A DNA stretch of 64,000 bases from assembly GCA_032718475.1 (NCBI GenBank), contig JAUCBJ010008463.1:1-64000 (forward strand), given 5' to 3'. Origin of the DNA: Nemertoderma westbladi. Taxonomy: Eukaryota; Xenacoelomorpha; Nemertodermatida; Nemertodermatidae. Positions 32,882 through 43,633 of this stretch are shown piece after piece; positions within the stretch are counted from its first letter, which is position 1; each line of letters starts with the position of its first letter. Under the pieces are notes generated by a model. The model saw only the letters and a list, made by a program, of their open reading frames with translations, did no database searches and had not been told where the DNA came from. Both the position numbers and the translations under genes were made by a program.

Positions 32882-35800
32882 AGTTAGTGGACGCTAGGTG
32901 GACTCAAACAAATACGGTTAGTGGACGCAGACAAATACGGTTAGTGGACGCTAGGTGGACTCAAACAAATACAGTTAGTGGACGTAGGTGGACTCAAACA
33001 AATACGGTTAGTGGACGCTAGGTGGACTCAAACAAATACGGTTAGTGGACGCTAGGCGGACTCAAACAAATACGGTTAGTGGACGCTAGGCGGACTCAAA
33101 CAAATACGGTTAGTGGACGCTAGGTGGACTCAAACAAATACGGTTAGTGGACGCTAGGTGGACTCAAACAAATACGGTTAGTGGACGCTAGGTGGACTCA
33201 AACAAATACGGTTAGTGGACGCTAGGCGGACTCAAACAAATACGGTTAGTGGACGCTAGGTGGACTCAAACAAATACGGTTAGTGGACGCTAGGCGGACT
33301 CAAACAAATACGGTTAGTGGACGCTAGGTGGACTCAAACAAATACGGTTAGTGGACGCTAGGCGGACTCAAACAAATACGGTTAGTGGACGCTAGGTGGA
33401 CTCAAACAAATACGGTTAGTGGACGCTAGGCGGACTCAAACAAATACGGTTAGTGGACGCTAGGTGGACTCAAACAAATACGGTTAGTGGACGCTAGGTG
33501 GACTCAAACAAATACGGTTAGTGGACGCAGACAAATACAGTTAGTGGACGCTAGGTGGACTCAAACAAATACGGTTAGTGGACGCTAGGCAGACTCAAAC
33601 AAATACGGTTAGTGGACGCTAGGTGGACTCAAACAAATACGGTTAGTGGACGCTAGGCGGACTCAAACAAATACGGTTAGTGGACGCTAGGTGGACTCAA
33701 ACAAATACGGTTAGTGGACGCTAGGCGGACTCAAACAAATACGGTTAGTGGACGCTAGGTGGACTCAAACAAATACGGTTAGTGGACGCTAGGTGGACTC
33801 AAACAAATACGGTTAGTGGAGGCAGACAAATACAGTTAGTGGACGCTAGGTGGACTCAAACAAATACGGTTAGTGGACGCTAGGCAGACTCAAACAAATA
33901 CGGTTAGTGGACGCTAGGCGGACTTAAACAAATACGGTTAGTGGACGCTAGGTGGACTCAAACAAATACGGTTAGTGGACGCTAGGCAGACTCAAACAAA
34001 TACGGTTAGTGGACGCAGACAAATACAGTTAGTGGACGCTAGGTGGACTCAAACAAATACGGTTAGTGGACGCTAGGCGGACTCAAACAAATACGGTTAG
34101 TGGACGCTAGGCGGACTCAAACAAATACGGTTAGTGGACGCTATGTGGACTCAAACAAATACGGTTAGTGGACGCTAGGTGGACTCAAACAAATACGGTT
34201 AGTGGACGCTAGGTGGACTCAAACAAATACGGTTTAGTGGAAGCTAGGCGGACTCAAACAAATACGGTTAGTGGACGCTAGGCGGACTTAAACAAATACG
34301 GTTAGTGGACGCTAGGTGGACTCAAACAAATACGGTTAGTGGACGCAGACAAATACGGTTAGTGGACGCTAGGTGGACTCAAACAAATACGGTTAGTGGA
34401 CGCTAGGTGGACTCAAACAAATACGGTTAGTGGACGCTAGGCGGACTTAAACAAATACGGTTAGTGGACGCTAGGTGGACTCAAACAAATACGGTTAGTG
34501 GACGCAGACAAATACGGTTAGTGGACGCTAGGCGGACTTAAACAAATACGGTTAGTGGACGCTAGGCAGACTCAAACAAATACGGTTAGTGGACGCTAGG
34601 CGGACTGAAACAAATACGGTTAGTGGACGCTAGGTGGACTCAAACAAATACGGTTAGTGGACGCTAGGCAGACTCAAACAAATACGGTTAGTGGACGCTA
34701 GGTGGACTCAAACAAATACGGTTAGTGGACGCTAGGCAGACTCAAACAAATACGGTTAGTGGACGCTAGGCGGACTCAAATAAATACGGTTAGTGGACCC
34801 TAGGTGGACTCAAACAAATACGGTTAGTGGACGCAGACAAATACGGTTAGTGGACGCTAGGCGGACTCAAACAAATACGGTTAGTGGACGCTAGGTGGAC
34901 TCAAACAAATACGGTTAGTGGACGCTAGGCAGACTCAAACAAATACGGTTAATGGACGCTAGGCGGACTCAAACAAATACGGTTAGTGGACGCTAGGTGG
35001 ACTCAAACAAATACGGTTAGTGGACGCTAGGTCGACTCAAACAAATACGGTTAGTGGACGCAGACAAATACGGTTAGTGGACGCTAGGCGGACTCAAACA
35101 AATACGGTTAGTGGACGCTAGGCGGACTCAAATAAATACGGTTAGTGGACGCAGACAAATACGGTTAGTGGACGCTAGGCGGACTCAAACAAATACGGTT
35201 AGTGGACGCTAGGTGGACTCAAACAAATACGGTTAGTGGACGCTAGGCAGACTCAAACAAATACGGTTAATGGACCCTAGGCGGACTCAAACAAATACGG
35301 TTAGTGGACGCTAGGTGGACTCAAACAAATACGGTTAGTGGACGCTAGGTGGACTCAAACAAATACGGTTAGTGGACGCTAGGCGGACTCAAACAAATAC
35401 GGTTAGTGGACGCTAGGCGGACTCAAATAAATACGGTTAGTGGACGATAGGTGAACTCAAACAAATACGGTTAGTGGACGCTAGGTGAACTCAAACAAAT
35501 ACGGTTAGTGGACGCTAGGTGGACTCAAACAAATACGGTTAGTGGACGCTAGGCGGACTCAAACAAATACGGTTAGTGGACGCAAGGCGGACTCAAATAA
35601 ATACGGTTAGTGGACGATAGGTGGACTCAAACAAATACGGTTAGTGGACGCTAGGCGGACTCAACAAATACGGTTAGTGGACGCTTGGCGGACTCAAACA
35701 AATACGGTTAGTGGACGCTAGGCGGACTCAAATAAATACGGTTAGTGGACGATAGGTGGACTCAAACAAATACGGTTAGTGGACACAGACAAATACAGTT

Positions 35801-36500
35801 AGTGGACGCTAGGTGGACTCAAACAAATACGGCTAGTGGACGCAGACAAATATAGTTAGTGGACGCTAGGTGGACTCAAACAAATACGATTAGTGGACGC
35901 TAGGCAGACTCAAACAAATACGGTTAGTGGACGCTAGGCGGACTCAAACAAATACGGTTAGTGGACGCTAGGCGGACTCAAACAAATACGGTTAGTGGAC
36001 GCTAGGTGGACTCAAATAAATACGGTTAGTGGACGCTAGGCGGACTCAAACAAATACGGTTAGTGGACGCTAGGCGGACTCAAACAAATACGGTTCGTGG
36101 ACGCTAGGTGGACTCAAACAAATACGGTTAGTGGACGCTAGGCGGACTCAAATAAATACAGTTAGTGGACGCTAGGTGGACTCAAACAAATACGGTTAGT
36201 GGAAGCAGACAAATACAGTTAGTGGACGCTAGGTGGACTCAAACAAATACGGTTAGTGGACGCTAGGCGGACTCAAACAAATACGGTTAGTGGACGCTAG
36301 GCGGACTCAAACAAATACGGTTAGTGGACGCTAGGTGGACGCAGACAAATACAGTTAGTGGACGCTGGTGGACTCAAACAAATACGGTTAGTGGACGCAG
36401 ACAAATACAGTTAGTGGACGCTAGGTGGACGCAGACAAATACGGTTAGTGGACGCTAGGTGGACTCAAACAAATACGGTTAGTGGACGCTAGGTGGACTC
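32882..36500 (+). repeat. 34-bp satellite, about 105 copies, with ~22-bp short variants
   Basis: The unit reads gttagtggacgctaggtgga, then ctcaaacaaatacg. Common variants have aggcgg or aggcag for aggtgg. A shortened unit, gttagtggacgcagacaaatac, recurs many times and lacks the same internal 12 bp. The recurring short unit plus following subtypes gives local higher-order blocks (for example near 33520 and 33820, about 300 bp apart). No continuous ORF. Confidence 0.97.
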
Positions 36501-36882
36501 CTAATAATACCGCATTCCACGCCGCTCGAAAGTAAAATACATTACTTTAAGTAAATTGAATACAGTATCTCAATTAATTTCAAAGTTTATATTGTCTGAA
36601 TGAGTACCAGTTAAATAACTGGGAGCAATTCTTGGGATAAGAGTAGCGCCCATCCCTACCATCGGGTAGCAGCTATCGAAGGAGGAGCTTTCGAGTCGCC
36701 TCCGGCTTCGGCCGACTGCTTGCTTGCTTGATACTGCCTGAAACACAAATAGTAGCCAAAATGTTACCAAAATGTATCAAATTGGATAATTCTGCTTCTA
36801 CTCGACGACTTGCAATAAAGTTTATTTTGATTCTTAAATTTTAAGTATTTTTGTCAAAAATAACTTTATTTTTTACATAAAG
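36501..36882 (-). other. Intergenic with a small ORF of unknown status
   Basis: A 66-codon minus-strand ORF (36570-36770) starts MVTFWLLFVFQAVSS, which looks like a signal peptide, followed by a basic GRSRRR site and a hydrophobic, Ser/Pro-containing tail. No family recognised, and no splice or poly(A) support. It may be chance or a repeat fragment. Confidence 0.2.
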
Positions 36883-37110
36883 TCATGGGCTGTCCACCAT
36901 GTTTATTCACTCCATGAGGCTGCCAAAGTACAAGATTATGCACTGGCTGGTCCTCACGGCGAAAGCAATGTCCTGCAAAGCGGAGGCGATTTTGGTTCTA
37001 GTGTCAAGCTTGGGGGAACCAATGAGACACCTCCAATGTTATATAGTGTCTGGTTGGAGATGTGTGCATTGTACTTGACACAATGAACCCGGCGTAGCAT
37101 TCTTGTGAAT
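36883..37110 (-). mobile_element. LINE family A 3'-region fragment
   Basis: Reverse complement of the segment equivalent to 28446-28672 (codes for ...NIGGVSLVPPSLTLEQN..). Both ends are internal to the element, so it was cut by rearrangement rather than by normal 5' truncation. Confidence 0.9.
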
Positions 37111-38409
37111 AAAAAGTTAGGGTGTTTACTGAGGCTAGTCTAGTGACTTGCCTCAGGTTCAGACTTGCCTCACGTAATATATAATAATAGGTATAATACA
37201 GTATATAAATATCATATCACAGATATTGAGTCATTATGTACATTATACATAAGTAACTAATACATAGAGTCACCCCTGTACTGAGTATACAGTACATAGA
37301 GAGTCAGTACTAGTGCCTCAATATAATTATAATTAGGTACATCCAACTCCCCCCTGTGTGGAAATAATTCCACACAACATTAAATAACATATAGTTAGTT
37401 ACTACATAAATTAACATGTGTGTTCTAGAAATATTATTCTTAATTAATGTTTATTGATATAATTTAATTGATGAAATAAAATAATTTTATTTTATTTTAT
37501 TGATAATCATAAAAGGCGCTCAAAACACTAGGCCTTGCAACCACAATTTGCTAGCTAATTATTTTCCACCTTGTTTACGGTAATAATACACCAACAAGAT
37601 TAGAGCTAGAAGATAATGGTGAATACAGAGACAACATTACCGAGGTTATTCACCTACATATTCCTACCAACCATCATTTTCACTTCGATTATATGGAGGT
37701 AAGTTTAATGATGTAATTAATTCTGTTAAATCCGTCAGGGAGGCCAATGATTAGTGTGCATTTTTGTGTCTCGTTTCGGTACTACTTCGCCCTGTCGACA
37801 CACCCTGTCATTTTTTTGCCTGTCACTTTTTAGTGTTCTTTACTGCTTTTTTGATATTGGTAAATATTCTAGAACATTAGTAGATATATTTTTTTATGGT
37901 AGCTAGTGTTTTTTTTTTAATTTAAAAAATACGGTATTTTTTTATTTTTGTTATTGGTAAATGTTCAAGAACAATATTAGATATATATTATTTATTAAGG
38001 TAGTTAAGTAATCAAGTGTTTTTTTACTACCTACAATTTTATGAAATTATAAAAAAAATTGTGAAAACATTGATATTTCAGAATTATTTCAGTATTAATG
38101 ACCAAAAATATTGATGCTATTATAACAGTGTGAGCTTATATTAACAAACGTTTGATATTTTTTAACATCGTGTAGGCCTACAGTTTTCTGATCTAAATTC
38201 CACAAAGTGTCCCTGAATGATATCCAGCCAGAGTCGAAAGGGCCACGTAGGCCTAGTACCCTCGTTTCACCATAATAACAGGAGGTAATTTCCAAATTAT
38301 ACCCAAAATATCAGTTTCTATTGAGTTTTACATACATGCATCGGCCGCACCAGGTAAGATCCATCGCCGTCGTCTGCCGTATCTGCAACCCAATAAATCC
38401 GCAGGTTGC
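37111..38409. other. Intergenic; one possible small exon
   Basis: Mostly AT-rich. At 37616-37698 an ATG opens a 27-codon hydrophobic frame (PRLFTYIFLPTIIFTSIIW) that ends exactly at a consensus donor (AG|GTAAGT at 37699). This could be a first exon with a signal or membrane segment, but no downstream exon was found. A diverged ~110-bp direct duplication (ttggtaaat, ttctagaac, tagatatat) occurs near 37855 and 37965. Confidence 0.3.
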
Positions 38410-38801
38410 TGTTTAAACGGGATCCCGGCGAAAAAATAATCAATCCCGGTTCCGATCCCGACTTTTTTTGTCCGGAATCCCGAAGTAAATATAGTTAAAG
38501 AAATTCGTCGAATTCTAATAAATAGTTCCAGCGGAACGGTAATGTTTGGATTATATCTAATTTTTATGTCAGTAAACCATCCAGCAATCAATTGCAAAAT
38601 AATTTTAATATAACTTTATCTTACATATGTTTCAGAAGTGTAAAATAAAGTGAGTGTTACCCAAAACCCGCAACATATACTAATAACAGCCGAATTTAAT
38701 TAAAAATTACAATTCCTGTCCAAAAGCGGGATCCCGAGAGTTATAATCCTGGTCCCGATCTCGATCCCGGAAATCCCGAAAAGTCTGATCCCGTTTAAAC
38801 A
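38410..38801. mobile_element. ~390-bp MITE with GGGATCCCG subterminal repeats
   Basis: Perfect 15-bp ends tgtttaaacgggatc and the complement. The interior next to both ends is crowded with (c)gggatc/gatcccg motifs in alternating orientation. The flanks 'aggttgct' and 'agtttgct' differ by one base and might be an 8-bp target duplication, which would suggest hAT; spacing is imperfect, so this is tentative. Confidence 0.7.
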
Positions 38802-39288
38802 ATAGTTTGCTGTCAATCATGTACAGTAACTTCCGAATTGTCATTTGTTGGTTTCACCTGTATGTCCTGTGAGCGGATTCAATTCCGCCTCACCGGACCC
38901 CCATAAAGTGGGGGGGAGCAGGACAGAGGGTGTGAAGTAGGTTACTAGCCAATGGGGGGAAGGCATCGGCTGAGTAGGATAATGCGGCCAACCGTGCAGT
39001 ATAATATTACCGGTAACTGTGTTACTTGCTCAGTTTACTCAGTCAGTTCAGTTAGGGTGGAACGGTGACTTCTATCACCGTCCGCTACCGCCACTATATG
39101 TAATACCTATTTACCGGTACATCTTTGCTGACTTTAACCCTGGTTAATTGTGCTTATATCATATTACCATATACCTTCATATCAATCAAGAACTTTGGAA
39201 CCCTTAAAGAACCTTTTCACACACACGGCGGGGACGCGTAGATAGGAAAACCCACACGGATAAATCGGGGTCCACGGATCCCATCACA
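38802..39288. other. Possible retroelement leader before the gag-like ORF
   Basis: GC content rises here. The tail (cacacacggcggggacgcg near 39220) resembles an LTR/primer-binding-site junction of a gypsy-type element, but no partner LTR is in the window. No ORF. Confidence 0.3.
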
Positions 39289-40234
39289 GTGATAGAACTC
39301 CGAAACCCAAGCTGTGACTGCCAGCCACCAAGTGATAAAGTAAAGGCGATGAGTCGAGAAGAAAAGACGACACCGCCGCGGACCCCGGACGGCGATCTAA
39401 CGATCCGCGAGGCCATGGCGAGACGGTATCGACCCACGACGCCGGATCCGTCGACGAACGATCCGGCAATCCAAATGGAGGGGGGCCGTCTACAACAGCG
39501 AGAGGACGAGTCGGGAGGAGAGAGAGACGAGTCGACACACAGCGGCGGTCGCCGTACCGATGTCGCCGGCCAGCCACAGGCCGAGGGCGATGGACGGCCC
39601 ACCGGAACGGCAACGGTGGAGCCGCCGGTACGACGCCGGACCCGGAGGGAGAGAGGAGATGACGGCGACGAGGACGTCGGGGCCGTCCGGCTCCGACGAG
39701 CCTACGCCGCGACCCGGGAACAACTGAAAGAAGCTAGAGGAGGGGCCGAGATAGACCAGGTGAAGTTGAAAAGGCGACTAGGTGAGTCGAACAGATACTT
39801 TGATTACCTAGTGCATTCTGGGCAGGGAGAACTAGCCAGGGAGAGAGTGAGAGGGGTTGCCTTTGAACTGTTTGGGCTATGGGAACGTAGGGGTATGGGG
39901 CCTGGTGCAGTGTACATACTTAGTTGATGCCCGGGAAGCAAAATTAGTGGGTTGGAAGAGACCTGAGGAGGGCGAATCCGAGGTTAAACCCGAGGATTCA
40001 GTCTCGTCAGTCGGAGGAAGTTCCGGGAGGCGGGGGAAAGTTAGTAGGACGGAGGGGCGGCGGGAATCCGTCACAACCGATAAGTCTGCTACATCCTCCG
40101 CAAAAGAAAGACGGATGCGGAAGATAAATCTGGCACATAAATTAGGAATGGAAGAATTAGAGTGGATAATGAGGGGAGGGAAGGAGCAAGAGAGTGAACG
40201 CAAAGAGCGTGAGGCAAGAGAACAGAGCGTGCGG
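39289..40234 (+). pseudogene. Frameshifted gag-like ORF, unknown retroelement
   Basis: Two overlapping frames (39289-39927 and 39857 up to the LTR at 40235) read as one protein if a shift near 39900 is allowed. The product is strongly basic/acidic and low-complexity (RRRTRRERGDDGDEDVG), with a short helical stretch (LKRRLGESNRYFDYLV) and a charged C-terminus. No zinc knuckle or protease is visible. GC content is clearly higher than in the neighbours. Capsid-like origin is a guess from context; it stops exactly where the BEL LTR begins. Confidence 0.4.
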
Positions 40235-41420
40235 TGTAAAAGCTTTTGCGTCATTAACCGGTTATTTTCCCTTAAAGTACTCTGTAGTTGGTTTGCCAGG
40301 CATAAAAAGGCCGTGTCCTTGCTGTACTGGTGTTTTAGAGGACATAAAAGTCATTTCTTATGTATTTGTACTGTATTTGTACTTTAGAGGACATAATCCA
40401 CAATCTCGTGACGCGATAAGCTAGATACTCTTGAAAACAGTGTCGCTACCATGACGATGGCTAACAGCTGATATTGCCACGTCGACGTTTCTTTGTTTCT
40501 TTGTTCTCTCGTTGTTCGGTTGACCAATCAGAGCGTTTGTTGTCTCTGTGTTGGAGGTGTATACAGAGGCTCAGTAGTTCAGTGTTATGTTTTTGCCCAG
40601 AGCCTAAGAACCGGCTTTTGGCACCTCCGTGTTTTCAGTTTTTAGTCTTACACTAGTAGGCTTAATTATAAGGACATATATCCGTTATCTAAACTAAACA
40701 TAACATAACATACCATACCTAATCAAACAACCTGTGCATACTTTTATATTATTATACTGCTATTTACTGTCAGTTCTTCATAATATGGTTGATGAATTAT
40801 TATATTTGGAATAACGATAAATAACCCCGAAAACCCAATATACTTGATATACCGAAGGTAAGAGAGAAAGGTTACATATAACGATTGTGACTTATGTTAA
40901 AGTGGTTTGAAGTGAATCTAATGTTATTTGATAGACCCTACATGATTCGGTCCGTGTTCCTTTTATATGTGACTAAAATCAGTGAAGATCGGCAGATTAG
41001 TGTGCAGTATTGTGCAGCATTGTGTATGAGTGAGACTGATAACGAAGCATTTCCTAAAGAATGCGCCATATATGTGAATTATAACTAAGCCATATCGTTG
41101 TGAGTAGTTTAAGTCATAACTCTGTTTATATAGATAGAGCGCCACGTCCTAAAGGAACTGTTAATATTCCCCGAAGGTGAATAATATTGTCAGAGATTAT
41201 ATAATACTGTCAGTCGAATAATACATTAGGCTTACATAGCAATACGATTAAGCCGTCGAACCCAATCTCCCGGGTATATCCAGCGGGTGAATGATCGCGC
41301 ACCGATTGGTTTCGACTAGTGTAGTGAATCAAATACTTGTCAGAGGCTAAAAGTGATTTATTATCTAGAAGACATCCTAATTTGGCGGGTTAAACTGCCA
41401 AAGGTCTGAAAGCGCGAACA
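40235..41420 (+). repeat. BEL/Pao 5' LTR
   Basis: Starts tgtaaaagcttttgcg and ends gcgcgaaca (TGT...ACA). About ten substitutions and one ~5-bp indel (near 40690) separate it from the 3' LTR. A TATA-like cataaaaagg occurs near 40300. Confidence 0.95.
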
Positions 41421-43633
41421 ATAACGGATATTGCTTCTGGATTGCGGTGTAAGCAATCAAGTCTAAAGTACCGGTACCGGTTGAACGGTAACCTGTACTG
41501 CTGTAGGCCTGTAGGCCCAACTGCCCGAACCGGTACTTACGGTACAGGTACATCAGTATTATTCGATTTTGATAATTATATACCGTAGGCCTTAATAATT
41601 AATCAGGGACGGCCGCCCTGGTTTTTTATTGAGATTTTACTTGTTTCTGTCAAGTTTTATTTATTTGTAGGCCAGTATTGAGCAGAAGGCGTGTAAGCCT
41701 GCTCAGATTGTACAGATAATTTGTAGGCTTGACTGTTGGCTAACTGTTGATTAGGTCTGAACGGATTGCAGTGCATGTAGAGTGTATGTCCGATAAAGAA
41801 CGGTTAGGAAGTAGGGGCAGCCATAGCTGTAAGGTAAACCCCCATCTAAAGAATAAGTCGTACTACTGGGTTAGAACGCATACTACTTAATCATTTCGGA
41901 GTCTGCATGTCCTGTGGTTTATTTAGGCTTGATAGTAGTCTGCCATCGTTTGGTCTGTACTTTGTTTGTGTAGTCTGTACAGGTAGCGTATAATTTTATT
42001 TAGATAATTTGTAGGCTGGATAGTTGTCTGGCTGCTGTTGGGTTTGAGGAAATTTCGGTGTGTGTAGAGCATCTGTCCGATAAAGTGCTAAGTTAGGAAA
42101 GTAGGGGCTTCAAGTGCTGTGAGGTAAACCCCCTGTGAAAGAATAAGTCGTACTACTGGGTTAGAACGCATACTAACTAATCATTTTGGAGTCTGCATAT
42201 ACCGTAGTTTGTTTAGGCTTGATAGTAGTCTGTCAGTATTTGGTCTGCATTTTGTTTGAGTAGTTTGTACGCGTAGCGTAATATTTATTATTCAGAGTTT
42301 ATGCGATTATTCGCAACATTCATTCCCCAAGTTTGTTCCTACAGTAATTGTGTTTGTTATACATACCGTTATAGTTAAATTAACCCCGGTACTACATGGG
42401 CTGCTTGGCGTAGGTAAAGACTGGTGATTTTGTGCACCGGTCACTCCAGCAGATGCCGTGGTTCTTTTAGCTGTTCAAGTATATTTAACTACTGATTATA
42501 TGTTGTACAAGTACTCGTACCTAATTTAGGGTTTAGTGTACAGTGCTTTCCGAGAGTAATTAGTATAGGCATTATATTTGTGTTGTAAAGTGGTTGATAG
42601 GCACGTTCGATTAGCTCTATTAACTTCTAGGTAGGAACACTCCGTGATACATAACGTAGAACCTATAGCGATACGGCTATAGGTCGTCAGGCGGTGGTAT
42701 TTTCCTATCTGGACAACGCAGTGTATTTACTACTACGTATTATTTTCAAATACCGCAGTACCCTGTCCGTTGTAATAACCAGATTCTAACCCTTTGTTAG
42801 GCTGGTTTGTAGACTTCTTGTAAAATTACCCTGAAAATTCGTATTTTGTGTTTTGTAAATTTTTGTGTTTATTTAGAGATTGTAATCTCACCCGAATTGT
42901 ACGTAATTTGTAGTATTAAGTAACTTAGGTAAATTAGCATTATTTGTTTTAGTGTCCTATAAGTAACACTTCACTGAAAGCGCACCGCTTTGTGTAGTGA
43001 TTACTTCCCAGAAATAATAACATTTATTTCAAACATTGACAAAACCCATTAAAACGGGTATATATATATTATAAATCAAATCTAACGATTTATAAATAGT
43101 AGGCCTACCATACAACCATTAGGTCTCAATATCAGTTGGACTACTGCTCAAATAACGGTAATAAAGTAAGTAAAGTAACCAAGTAACCCTAAAATTCAGA
43201 AATTCAATTATTTAAAATAATTGATATACCGGTATTTACGATAGGCCTATTATCTTTATTTCTATAAATTTAGGCTGAAATTATACCGGTACTTTATAAT
43301 TAATTCTAGTCCAGAATTATACTTATATATACTACAAACTGTAAGCTGTATACCGGTATTCCCGATAGGCCTATTATATATTTATATATATTTGTGCTAA
43401 AATTATACCGGTATTCTGTGATAAACCTAGTCTGTAATAATACTTATATAGTTATATATACTATAAGCATACCGGTATTCTAATATATTATATATAGCAC
43501 GCTGCACTGAGTAGCAGTACCGGTAATTAATTACTAGGCTAGCAGTTAATACTGAGTTACTAGACTTGCTCAGACTGTAATACAGCAGTAGACATTCAAC
43601 TGTACACAACTGTACTTCAGTTCACCTGCCACT
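41421..43633 (+). other. BEL/Pao 5' leader with two internal tandem duplications
   Basis: No ORF of note. A ~290-bp unit is repeated in tandem (about 41712-42001 and 42002-42291; landmark gaataagtcgtactactggg at 41851 and 42141). A second ~126-bp duplication (ataccggtatt, then cgataggcctatta) lies at about 43225 and 43351. The leader position suggests a role in packaging, translation or primer binding, but no function can be assigned. Confidence 0.8.

Noticed and set aside
6137-36500. Helitron-borne tandem repeats
   Set aside because: I looked for a 5' TC end and a 3' hairpin plus CTRR terminus at array edges and saw none.
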